Shown here: positions 1 to 7,277 of the stretch, in pieces | Layout: each line of letters begins with the position of its first letter | Numbering within the stretch: the first letter of the stretch is position 1 | Assembly (NCBI GenBank): GCA_014804365.1 | Contig: JAAUZX010000067.1 | Span: forward strand, 1 to 64,000 | Origin: Lachnospiraceae bacterium | GTDB lineage: Bacteria > Bacillota > Clostridia > Lachnospirales > Lachnospiraceae | Length of the DNA: 64,000 bases | Direction of reading: 5' to 3' | The notes under the pieces: model-generated | Database searches by the model: none | What the model was told of the DNA's origin: nothing | What the model saw: only the letters and a program-made list of their open reading frames with translations | Made by a program: the position numbers and the translations under genes

Positions 1-3
1 ATA

Positions 4-351
4 TCAAAATAACACTTCTCCTAAATATTTATCATGCGGAACTACTAAACACTTTTCGATTGACTTCCAATAACTGTCGTAAAGATTTTTTTGTGCCACG
101 CCGTAGCTTTCTTTCGCATCAAATTCCCAATAAAGCATATACTTAACGCTTTTTACAATGCGAGTGATTTGAAGTGGCGGAAGCCCCTCCTTAATCTGCT
201 CCATGTCTATGTGATACCCTCTTTTGCTAAACCGAAGCAAAAGTAAACCCTCCTGTTTTTCCAGAAAGCTTTTGGCTTCAAGCATTAGTGCTTCGAATTC
301 CTCCACTTTTTGCGGCTTGACTTGATAAATACATATTTCAGTAAACGGCAT
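4..351 (-). CDS. ABM-like small protein (hypothetical)
   Basis: A 115-residue protein. The N-terminal stretch (TEICIYQVKPQKVEEFEALM) and the spacing of hydrophobic strands resemble dimeric alpha/beta-barrel proteins of the antibiotic-biosynthesis-monooxygenase (ABM) type, but no catalytic residue is diagnostic, so the function is open. The ATG at 351 is preferred over the upstream in-frame GTG (357): AGGAGG sits 8 nt before the ATG and only 2 nt before the GTG. It stands alone, with a short spacer to the next minus-strand gene. The family assignment is an inference from pattern. Confidence 0.6.
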   Translation of the reverse strand: MPFTEICIYQVKPQKVEEFEALMLEAKSFLEKQEGLLLLRFSKRGYHIDMEQIKEGLPPLQITRIVKSVKYMLYWEFDAKESYGVAQKNLYDSYWKSIEKCLVVPHDKYLGEVLF

Positions 352-398
352 ATTCACTTCCTCCTTAGTTTCGTTTTATCATCCTCAACAAATACCAA

Positions 399-1148
399 TT
401 ATAAATTGATAGTTCTAAAAGAAAATTTTGCTCTGCTCCACAGCCACATAGGTGTGTGTATGTCAATCGGAACATATTCCGTTCCTTTAAGCAGTTCTTT
501 CCAGCGCGCAGTAACAATCTCCTGTACATTTGATAAAGAAGATTCTTCGTCTGTAATAACACCCAGTCTTACACTTGCCTGTATCACATGAGTATCGGGA
601 GCAACTGTGATATTTTCTCTATCCTTAAACGCTGCATCCGTGTATTGTTCCATAACATATAACCAATAGTTACTGATCTTGTTACCACCAAAATACGGAA
701 ATTTCTTTTTATTCTGTTGTATATATGATTGTATTTGACGCACCTCATAATTCATTCTTTTGAAAAAAATACGGACATCTCCGTCAAATTCCTGCATAAA
801 TGTGGTGCATAGTACTTTCCAGATTTCAGGTTGTTTATTTGGTTGTAAAGCAACCTTATGTTTAACCAATATATCTCTTAATTCATCGTCCGGCATATCT
901 ATTACGCTTTTACAATCGTACACATCCGGCGACTCGCTATACATCTTATTTGCACATTCCCACAATACATACGAATTTCTCTGATAATTAAGCGCCATGG
1001 GAAGCGTAAAGTATAAATAATTTTCCTTAGATGCGATATTTAATCCCGGATTCTCATGTTCCGGCATCTTTTCTCCACCCAGAAGCCCGTTATTATAAGC
1101 TTCCAGGAGTTGTTCTATCTTCAACAAAATCTGTTGTTTATTATTCAT
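399..1148 (-). CDS. Divergent HhH-GPD-like DNA glycosylase family protein (putative)
   Basis: 249 residues from the ATG at 1148; TTG (1166) and GTG (1157) starts in frame are possible and no strong ribosome-binding site decides. The C-terminal half carries features reminiscent of the HhH-GPD fold: FPYFGGNKISNYW (about 150-162) stands where the hairpin with catalytic lysine would be (candidate K157), and APDTHVIQASVRLGV (183-197) matches the V-D-T-H-V-x-R-x-x-x-R-L-G strand holding the catalytic aspartate (candidate D185). A terminal PIDIHTPMWLWSR motif follows. The N-terminal half is unrecognised. If real, it would excise damaged bases. It may instead be a non-enzymatic relative; this is inference from motif spacing only. 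Confidence 0.5.
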   Translation of the reverse strand: MNNKQQILLKIEQLLEAYNNGLLGGEKMPEHENPGLNIASKENYLYFTLPMALNYQRNSYVLWECANKMYSESPDVYDCKSVIDMPDDELRDILVKHKVALQPNKQPEIWKVLCTTFMQEFDGDVRIFFKRMNYEVRQIQSYIQQNKKKFPYFGGNKISNYWLYVMEQYTDAAFKDRENITVAPDTHVIQASVRLGVITDEESSLSNVQEIVTARWKELLKGTEYVPIDIHTPMWLWSRAKFSFRTINL

Positions 1149-1208
1149 AATATTCACTTTATTCAACTATACCATATCCTCTGATATTCTCGATATATAA
1201 TGCATAAT

Positions 1209-1511
1209 CTATAAATCATAGCTTGAATGTAAGATAATTTCCTTTTTATGTTCTTTTGCGTACCTTATTTCTTCTCTTGTAGAATCGCCTATATACTCTT
1301 CAATATCTACAACGTAAATTCCATCAGAGATATCTATCTTTTTGTAATGCGCTTCTTTGAGCGCCTTAGCTTCAAGGGAGGTTAATTCTACCTTTTCTAC
1401 ATTGTATACGCATTGCAGAACATTATAGCCATGTTTTGTTTCCAATTTAAACGCTATTGCCGGCATTTCCTTTTCATATTTCATGCTGCCGCATATTGTA
1501 ATAGTTTTCAT
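1209..1511 (-). CDS. Nucleoside 2-deoxyribosyltransferase-like protein
   Basis: 100 residues. The start at 1511 is set by AAGGTGAG four bases upstream of the ATG, rather than the ATG at 1535. ITICGSMKY at the N-terminus and DISDGIYVVDIEEYIG followed by STREEIRYAKEHKK are typical of the short deoxyribosyltransferase-like (DUF4406-type) family, in which a glutamate in the S-T-x-x-E-I turn is the nucleophile and aspartates of the DxxDG segment bind the nucleoside. The protein is shorter than the classic enzymes (about 150 residues), so substrate and activity are uncertain. No partner gene is adjacent. Confidence 0.65.
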   Translation of the reverse strand: MKTITICGSMKYEKEMPAIAFKLETKHGYNVLQCVYNVEKVELTSLEAKALKEAHYKKIDISDGIYVVDIEEYIGDSTREEIRYAKEHKKEIILHSSYDL

Positions 1512-1558
1512 AGTACTCACCTTAATATATTTCATTTTCCAGTATCATAAGTCAGAAA

Positions 1559-1981
1559 TTACCGTTCTGTCTGCTCTGTCATAATTCCCCAGCGAATACC
1601 AAACTTATCAACAAAAACGACCCGGCAGGAACTGTATGGAGTAGCTTCCATTTGATATATTGTCCTGCTTCCTTCTTTCATAATCTCATATGCCCGTTGT
1701 ACTTCTTCTTTCGTGTCATACATAATAGTAAGAAAATTTGAATAGCATGTTTGAAACTCAATATCCACATGATCACTCATAATGATCCTTTGATTGCCCA
1801 ATACAAGTTCCGAATGATATATATAATCTTTTTCACTCTCCTTAAGAATCGGGCTATAATCAGGATCGTCCGCCTCTCTATATGTAATCAGGCAACTAAT
1901 CTTTCCGTCGAATGCTTTTTCATACATATGAATCGCTTCACGACAATTCCCTCCGAAATTTAATGTAGGTACAATGTTCAT
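1559..1981 (-). CDS. VOC-family (glyoxalase/PhnB-like) protein
   Basis: 140 residues starting MNIVPTLNFGGNCREAIHMY, the usual opening of PhnB-like members of the vicinal-oxygen-chelate superfamily; the pattern F-x-G-N-C-x-E-A and the closing FGIRWGIM are typical. The ATG at 1981 is preceded by AAAGGAGAG, whereas the longer reading to 2143 would overlap the hemA 3' end and lacks a site. Members are often annotated as 3-demethylubiquinone methyltransferase-like, but metal ligands and substrate are not assigned here. It lies 40 nt downstream of hemA in the same direction and could be co-transcribed. Confidence 0.8.
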   Translation of the reverse strand: MNIVPTLNFGGNCREAIHMYEKAFDGKISCLITYREADDPDYSPILKESEKDYIYHSELVLGNQRIIMSDHVDIEFQTCYSNFLTIMYDTKEEVQRAYEIMKEGSRTIYQMEATPYSSCRVVFVDKFGIRWGIMTEQTER

Positions 1982-2021
1982 TTTGTTCTCTCCTTTTTCG
2001 TAATATCCTTTTTCCGTCCAC

Positions 2022-3152
2022 TCACTCCACATGCCCCAGCACTCCCAAAACTGCCTCAAAGGAAGCGCTGTCCAGTTCATCCCGCAACAGATAAAGCAGC
2101 TTTTCCGCCGGCCAGCTTTCATACCGCTCTTTCCACCCGGCATCCGCCTCGGTAAATCGGTGAAAAACCAAAACCTTGCAAATCATGTCAAGGTCTTCCT
2201 TGAGAATCTCCTCTGCATCCATAAGTGCCTGCTCTTTCCGTCTGTTGTTTTTTTCCGCCAACCGGTTAATATCGTCCAGCGAGACAAGACGGCAGTGTTC
2301 TATCCCCGCAACATCCACATCGATATCCGGCGGCATGGATATATCCAGAAACAACCGCTCTTTAGGCGTTTTTATGGCATTCCTCACTTTTCCCGCCATC
2401 AATGTATAATGGGGACTGGATGTAGCGGAGATAACCGCATCCGCCTCTTCAAGATAATTATATCGGTTCTGATAATCCACATTTTCCACCCGTAGATTAC
2501 CGCTTTGGTATATCCCGTTATGAGATCTGACCGTGGCTATGATGCGAATGTTCTCCTGACTCAAAAGATTTTTTAAGATAATACCGCCCATCTGTCCGCT
2601 GCTTCCCATCAGAAGCACGGTCTTTTGCGGCAAGGGAAGACGGAATACTTCATTTGCCGCCAGCGTTGCCACAGACACGGAAGTCTTAGAGATCATCGTC
2701 TCTGTCTTCACACGCTTGGCACATGCCAGCGCAGCCTGAAAAACACTGTTTAGCTCGTAGTCCGTATATCCACGATCTTTAGAAAACATATAGGCGTCCC
2801 GCACTTGCCCCAGGATTTCATCCTCTCCGATCACCATAGATTCCATCCCGCAAACCACCCGAAAAAGATGCTGCACAGCCGCTCTGCCCTGATACCGCCT
2901 GACCATACTCCGAATCCACTGTCCATCACTGCCGGCAGCCCTCGCCATCACTTCTTCCAATCCTTTGAAGCAGTTTTCTTCTCCCTGCACATAGATTTCC
3001 GTACGATTACAAGTGGACAGAAGAACACACTGTTCCACCCTGTCCAGATCCATGATGTCTCGCAAATAATTCTCTATTTTCTCCTTGGGTACAAAACATC
3101 TCTGCCTGTCCGAAGATTTTGCTGTCTTGTGATTAATACTAATGCATTCCAT
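2022..3152 (-). CDS. hemA: Glutamyl-tRNA reductase
   Basis: Reduces glutamyl-tRNA(Glu) to glutamate-1-semialdehyde with NADPH, the first step of C5 tetrapyrrole synthesis. The N-terminal catalytic domain shows SINHKTA (5-11) and LLSTCNRTEIYV with the nucleophile at C48; the Rossmann domain has LLMGSSGQMGG; a helical dimerisation segment follows. Starting at 3152 places the cysteine at 48, close to its usual position near 50, so I prefer it to upstream starts at 3164 and 3191; no strong ribosome-binding site decides. At 376 residues it is at the short end for the family, mostly in the C-terminal helix. No other tetrapyrrole gene is in the window. Confidence 0.93.
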   Translation of the reverse strand: MECISINHKTAKSSDRQRCFVPKEKIENYLRDIMDLDRVEQCVLLSTCNRTEIYVQGEENCFKGLEEVMARAAGSDGQWIRSMVRRYQGRAAVQHLFRVVCGMESMVIGEDEILGQVRDAYMFSKDRGYTDYELNSVFQAALACAKRVKTETMISKTSVSVATLAANEVFRLPLPQKTVLLMGSSGQMGGIILKNLLSQENIRIIATVRSHNGIYQSGNLRVENVDYQNRYNYLEEADAVISATSSPHYTLMAGKVRNAIKTPKERLFLDISMPPDIDVDVAGIEHCRLVSLDDINRLAEKNNRRKEQALMDAEEILKEDLDMICKVLVFHRFTEADAGWKERYESWPAEKLLYLLRDELDSASFEAVLGVLGHVE

Positions 3153-3243
3153 ACCTAACCCCATATACCTAAAAACCGCGTCCCTGTGCACTCACTGACT
3201 ATTAGACTCAGAATTAAGAAAGCATAACTCTCCTCATTCCATA

Positions 3244-4047
3244 TTACAAAATTCTAATCACTTCCAAGTCATCAGGTACAAATATATTTCCGGTATAACT
3301 CTGCATGACTTCTTCAGTATATTTTTTTGCACGATTTTCCAGATCAGTGTCTTCCGTATGATATAAAAGTAAATTTTTAACGCCTAACCTCTCCGCTGTC
3401 TGTCCTGCATCATATGCCGTGCTATGTTTCTTTTCATACGGATGAAATAATTCCTTCTCGCTTCTTAAGCAAAATGCCTCTGATAATAACCAATCCGCAT
3501 TCTTAACATAATCCTCGCCGGTCTCATGACATGGTTCGTCGCCCAAACACACCAAAGTCAATACTTTATCATAATTACTGATAACAGCCCTGAATCCCAA
3601 CTGTGCTTTCTTGGTGGAATTTATATTGATTGCCTCAAACTCTATCCCGCATTCCGTAAATTTATCTTCTCCGTTTATCGGAATAAACTGAATCTGATCG
3701 CTCAATGAATCATTTAATAAAAAATCACAATTGCATTTCAGGTAGTTCAAATTTTCTGCAAATCCATATACTTTAAAGAAATCCTTGTATTCATTATGTT
3801 TTATTAATGTATTTATCTTGCGCAGCACCCAGATTCCTCCGAGAATATGGTCGGTATGTGCATGTGTAATGAATAATGCCCTTATCTTTGACCAGTCCAG
3901 ACCTGCTTTTTCCACCTGGGTTAAAATACCGTTTCCTCCGCCTGCATCTACCATAACAGAGCCATTATCATTATCGATTACAAAACATGTATTGTAGCAT
4001 TTTGTTACCATTGCATGTCCTGTTCCCAACATCACTAATCTCACCAT
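3244..4047 (-). CDS. MBL-fold metallo-hydrolase (RNase Z-like)
   Basis: 267 residues with the metallo-beta-lactamase metal motif THAHTDHILGG (H-x-H-x-D-H) near residue 64, a VDAGGGNG turn before it, later ligands in LGDEPCH and a C-terminal LLYHTEDTD. The arrangement is of the RNase Z/ElaC-like branch of small hydrolases. The substrate cannot be told from sequence. The ATG at 4047 follows GGAGG with 8 nt spacing; the longer reading starts with TTG inside the ribosome-binding site. It is a single gene between hemA and a MazG-like gene. Confidence 0.82.
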   Translation of the reverse strand: MVRLVMLGTGHAMVTKCYNTCFVIDNDNGSVMVDAGGGNGILTQVEKAGLDWSKIRALFITHAHTDHILGGIWVLRKINTLIKHNEYKDFFKVYGFAENLNYLKCNCDFLLNDSLSDQIQFIPINGEDKFTECGIEFEAININSTKKAQLGFRAVISNYDKVLTLVCLGDEPCHETGEDYVKNADWLLSEAFCLRSEKELFHPYEKKHSTAYDAGQTAERLGVKNLLLYHTEDTDLENRAKKYTEEVMQSYTGNIFVPDDLEVIRIL

Positions 4048-4094
4048 TGCTATATCCTCCAAATCGGAATTCCAATTTTTGCCCCAATTAGAAT

Positions 4095-4421
4095 TTACCA
4101 GCGTGTCATATTCTTTTCAAACTTTGCAGTATATGCTTGTTTTAACTCATCAGCAGATATTCCATAACACAACATAACATCATTATAAAACATAAGAACA
4201 TCTGCCATTTCTTCAACAAGGTCTTTCCTCAATTCAACATCGGTGGATGCCTTTAAATCTCCATGTTTCTTAATAATATCAATCACTTCTCCAATTTCAC
4301 TTATCATCCAGAGAAGTTTGTTTTTACCTGTTTCAGGAGAGATCTTTTCCCATTGATCTTTATATTTATCCTGAAGTCTCTTTTGCATATCCAGCATTTC
4401 ATTTATACTAAAGTCAGTCAT
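4095..4421 (-). CDS. MazG-like nucleotide pyrophosphohydrolase
   Basis: 108 residues with the all-alpha NTP pyrophosphatase signature: E-I-G-E-V-I-D-I-I-K in the first helix pair and LVEEMADVLMFYNDVM (E-E-x-x-D) in the second, the acidic residues that bind Mg2+ in MazG/dUTPase-type enzymes. The probable role is hydrolysis of non-canonical or excess nucleoside triphosphates to monophosphate and pyrophosphate. The ATG at 4421 follows AAGGGAG. The gene is 47 nt upstream of the MBL gene on the same strand, so the two may be co-transcribed. Confidence 0.78.
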   Translation of the reverse strand: MTDFSINEMLDMQKRLQDKYKDQWEKISPETGKNKLLWMISEIGEVIDIIKKHGDLKASTDVELRKDLVEEMADVLMFYNDVMLCYGISADELKQAYTAKFEKNMTRW

Positions 4422-4572
4422 AAATTCTCCCTTCAGATTCAAATTTGCCCTTAAGTGACATTATAGTCCTCCCACCCCGCATTTCCAAATGGTTTTTGAT
4501 ATTTCTCATAAAATCGCTATGTATACAAAACATTTTGAGGACTATGCCAAACGGAATTTATCGAGGGATACC

Positions 4573-5061
4573 ATGGATATCAAAATTAAACCAATGGAGT
4601 CTGATTCTGAAATCAGGGGAAAAGCATATGTTCACTGGAAAGCGTGGCAGGATGCCTATTCTGGGCTCATTGACCAAGCATATCTTGACAACCTTACAAT
4701 AGAGAAATGTACGGAAATAGCATTTCGCTGGCCGGATAATCTTCTTATCGCCAAAGAAAATGACAAAGTTACTGGCTTCGTCGGATATGGCGTATGCGGG
4801 GATGAACCATTTACAGGTGAAATATTTTCTATATACATTCTTAAGGAATACTATGATAAAAAAATCGGTTATGCGCTCATGTGCGCCGCACTTGAGAAGT
4901 TGTCCGACTATAGAAAAATTTATGTTTGGGTTCTTGAAGGCAATCTCCGAGCGATAAAGTTCTATGAAAGATGCGGTTTTCAATTTGATGGAACCAAGAA
5001 ACAGATCACTCTCGGTACGACAAATACAGAAATTCGAATGGTCTTACGCAAACACAGATGA
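4573..5061 (+). CDS. GNAT-family N-acetyltransferase
   Basis: 162 residues. Motif A of the GNAT fold is visible as IFSIYILKEYYDKKIGYALM (acetyl-CoA-binding turn K-K-I-G-Y-A), followed by VWVLEGNLRAIKFYERCGFQ, the usual N-x-x-A-I-x-F-Y-x-x-x-G-F motif B. It likely acetylates an amine of a small molecule or protein terminus. The ATG at 4573 has GAGGG five bases upstream; the longer frame from 4489 lacks a ribosome-binding site. It is the only plus-strand gene in this part and is divergent from the MazG-like gene. Confidence 0.88.
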   Translation: MDIKIKPMESDSEIRGKAYVHWKAWQDAYSGLIDQAYLDNLTIEKCTEIAFRWPDNLLIAKENDKVTGFVGYGVCGDEPFTGEIFSIYILKEYYDKKIGYALMCAALEKLSDYRKIYVWVLEGNLRAIKFYERCGFQFDGTKKQITLGTTNTEIRMVLRKHR

Positions 5062-5162
5062 GGTGCCGCTTAATTCCCGTTTATCGTAGAAGTGAAAAAA
5101 TAAACGATATGCTTGTGGCAGTAACTCATGTATATCCCCAAAATCAATTGAAGATTCATAAT

Positions 5163-5741
5163 CTAAGGTCCTCCAATCGCTATAAGGTCTGATCTTTCAT
5201 AGCGGTTATGACCTTGCAATTGCTTTTTGTATTTCCAACACTTTATTGCTTCCTCCAAAGATTTACCTTGATTGTCCGCAAAAAAATCCCGAATATAAGT
5301 ATTGTACTCAAACTGCTTATCAATTTTTCCTTTTCCTTTTTTCTTGTCCTCAAGAATTTGATAATAAGCCGCAATCGCTTCTTTATAAGTTTTTCCCGTA
5401 TTATTTTTTAACCATTTTTGAAAAACCACATTGAAAGAAAAACCACTTCCGATATGTTCCCTAAAAAATGCTCTATGCTTTTCCGAGCAAACGAAGTCTG
5501 CTTCAATTTTTGTATCTTCACTAATGGCATCTATTCTTGTTACTTTTTTTCTTGCCTTTGGAGCAGACAATACCTTGCCGGTATCAAGAAAATAAGCGAT
5601 CCTGTCAGCTATTTCTATTTTTCCGCCCGAAACAGGCAGACTGTTTTCTCTACAGAAGTTTACCAGTTCCTCTTTCAAGTAATAGAAATCACGAAATGTC
5701 TTACTATCTAAACTCCTGTCTAAAGCAGGTCTTTCACTCAT
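5163..5741 (-). CDS. SAP domain / DUF6434 protein
   Basis: 192 residues. The N-terminal part (LKEELVNFCRENSLPVSGGK..IADRIAYFLDTG) is a SAP motif, a two-helix nucleic-acid-binding module. It is followed by a conserved region with FVCSEKHRAFFREHIGSGF and WLKNNTGKTYKEAIAAY, matching my recollection of DUF6434 proteins, and a final YIRDFFADNQGKSLEEAIKCWKYKK that repeats the same helical idea. No catalytic signature. AGAGG precedes the ATG at 5741. A nucleic-acid-binding role is inferred from the SAP motif only. Confidence 0.72.
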   Translation of the reverse strand: MSERPALDRSLDSKTFRDFYYLKEELVNFCRENSLPVSGGKIEIADRIAYFLDTGKVLSAPKARKKVTRIDAISEDTKIEADFVCSEKHRAFFREHIGSGFSFNVVFQKWLKNNTGKTYKEAIAAYYQILEDKKKGKGKIDKQFEYNTYIRDFFADNQGKSLEEAIKCWKYKKQLQGHNRYERSDLIAIGGP

Positions 5742-5791
5742 ATATTCCTCTTTTCTACTACACATCAGATTCCGATTTTATGCTTGAACCC

Positions 5792-7144
5792 CTAACGGTC
5801 ACACATCTGATACTCCACGTCCTCATCAATTATTTTCAGCATGATATCCGCACATTTCGGATCAAACTGTGTTCCTCTTCCCTTTTTGATTTCTTCACGA
5901 ACCACCTGCTGCGGAAGGGCATCCCGGTAACTTCGCTTGGACGTCATCGCATCATAAGCATCCGCAATTCCGATAATTCTTGCTAAAAACGGAATAGACT
6001 CTCCCTCTATTTTGTCCGGATAACCGGTTCCGTCATATTTTTCATGATGATACTTCGCGCCAATTGAAATATCCGGAAGTTCCGATATTGTTGTCAGAAT
6101 CTCCGCGCCGATTTCCGGATGTTTCTTTATTATCATGTATTCTTCATCTGTCAGCTTTCCGGCCTTATTGATAATTGCATTCGGTATGCCGATTTTACCA
6201 ATATCATGCAGAAGTCCCATGCAATAAATTTCCTGCTGCTCCTGTTTGGACATTCCCATTCTTTTTGCAATCTCTCTTGAATAATCGGCCACCCTCTCCG
6301 AATGTCCGTTAGTATATGCATCTTTCGCATCAATTGTTTTTGCAAACGCCAGAATTACCTGCTCAGACAAGCGTTCCACCTTTTCCCTTCTCTCCTCCGC
6401 CTCTTTTGTCTGTTTTTTAACTTCTATCTGTAAATTCTTCCGGAGGTCATCAAGCTCGTCAAGTGTTTTTATCAGTAACTGGTAATCCGGAGTCTCCATG
6501 GAAAACAGAATGATCAGAATCGCAATCGAAGGTGTGAACACACTCAACAAGACATCCGGGAAAAACAGCATCTGCAAAATCGGTCCCAGCAAACACATAA
6601 TTATGTATGCACCGATAGATACCTTCTGCTTCACTTTGAAAAAACTTTGATTCTTAATCAATACCACTGTTGTAAACACGATATAATAAAATGGTACAAT
6701 GTAAACCAACAGATACAGACTTCCGTGAACATATTCTCCCTGTTCATTAAAGCTGAAGATAAAGCCTGCAAACATATTCAAAACAAGAAGGGCTAAGAGC
6801 AATATATAACAGATTTTATTTACACGTATACTTCTTATCCTGCTTACGCTTTGATTTACATAGCTTTCAACATACCGAAGGAAAAAATAACCAAGACTGA
6901 ATGTCAATACAAAATAGACAGTATTGGCAAATATATTCAGTTTCGGCGGAATCACGCTCCCATAACTTATAGTGATGGCTGTTACAATGTCCATGATCTC
7001 CGCCGCCAGAATACATTTAACAACAAATTTAAATTTTTTATTGACCTCCGACTGATTGGAATAATAGATGCTTAACGCTGCATATACCAGAAGCACATAT
7101 ATTACCCCGGCCAATTCAAAATCAATATTATAAATCAGGTTCAT
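5792..7144 (-). CDS. Membrane HD-GYP domain phosphohydrolase
   Basis: 450 residues: about seven hydrophobic helices in the first 220 residues, a charged probable coiled coil (about 225-265), then an HD-GYP domain. The metal site is intact (HSERVADY, LLHDIGKIGIP, HPEIGAEIL), and HHEKYDGTGYPD supplies the GYP motif with its HHE-x-x-DG-x-GYP form, so cyclic-di-GMP phosphodiesterase activity is expected. The N-terminal membrane module is presumably a sensor. No GGDEF partner or c-di-GMP riboswitch is in the window. A single gene. Confidence 0.9.
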   Translation of the reverse strand: MNLIYNIDFELAGVIYVLLVYAALSIYYSNQSEVNKKFKFVVKCILAAEIMDIVTAITISYGSVIPPKLNIFANTVYFVLTFSLGYFFLRYVESYVNQSVSRIRSIRVNKICYILLLALLVLNMFAGFIFSFNEQGEYVHGSLYLLVYIVPFYYIVFTTVVLIKNQSFFKVKQKVSIGAYIIMCLLGPILQMLFFPDVLLSVFTPSIAILIILFSMETPDYQLLIKTLDELDDLRKNLQIEVKKQTKEAEERREKVERLSEQVILAFAKTIDAKDAYTNGHSERVADYSREIAKRMGMSKQEQQEIYCMGLLHDIGKIGIPNAIINKAGKLTDEEYMIIKKHPEIGAEILTTISELPDISIGAKYHHEKYDGTGYPDKIEGESIPFLARIIGIADAYDAMTSKRSYRDALPQQVVREEIKKGRGTQFDPKCADIMLKIIDEDVEYQMCDR

Positions 7145-7228
7145 TGCATTTTCCTCTGTCGTCTTTTCTTCGTAAATTTCTGCTCAAAGTGATATCCAAA
7201 AAAGGAAGAAATCCAAAAGACACAACAT

Positions 7229-7269
7229 AGTTGCTCTTAGGCTACGTATCTTGCCACCTAAGAGCAACT
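7229..7269 (-). terminator. Perfect 13-bp hairpin downstream of the reductase fusion
   Basis: Arms 7229-7241 and 7257-7269 (AGTTGCTCTTAGG / CCTAAGAGCAACT) form a perfect 13-bp stem with a 15-nt loop, starting 8 nt past the stop codon at 7278. There is no uninterrupted U-tract on the minus strand, so it may stabilise the 3' end rather than terminate by the standard mechanism. Confidence 0.5.
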
Positions 7270-7277
7270 TTATGCCC

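Noticed and set aside
2031-2495. Long open frame opposite hemA (154 codons)
   Set aside because: Antisense shadow of a clear gene, no ribosome-binding site, unusual composition.
7145-7228. c-di-GMP riboswitch upstream of the HD-GYP gene
   Set aside because: No GEMM-type core motif; only a short A/T-rich leader.
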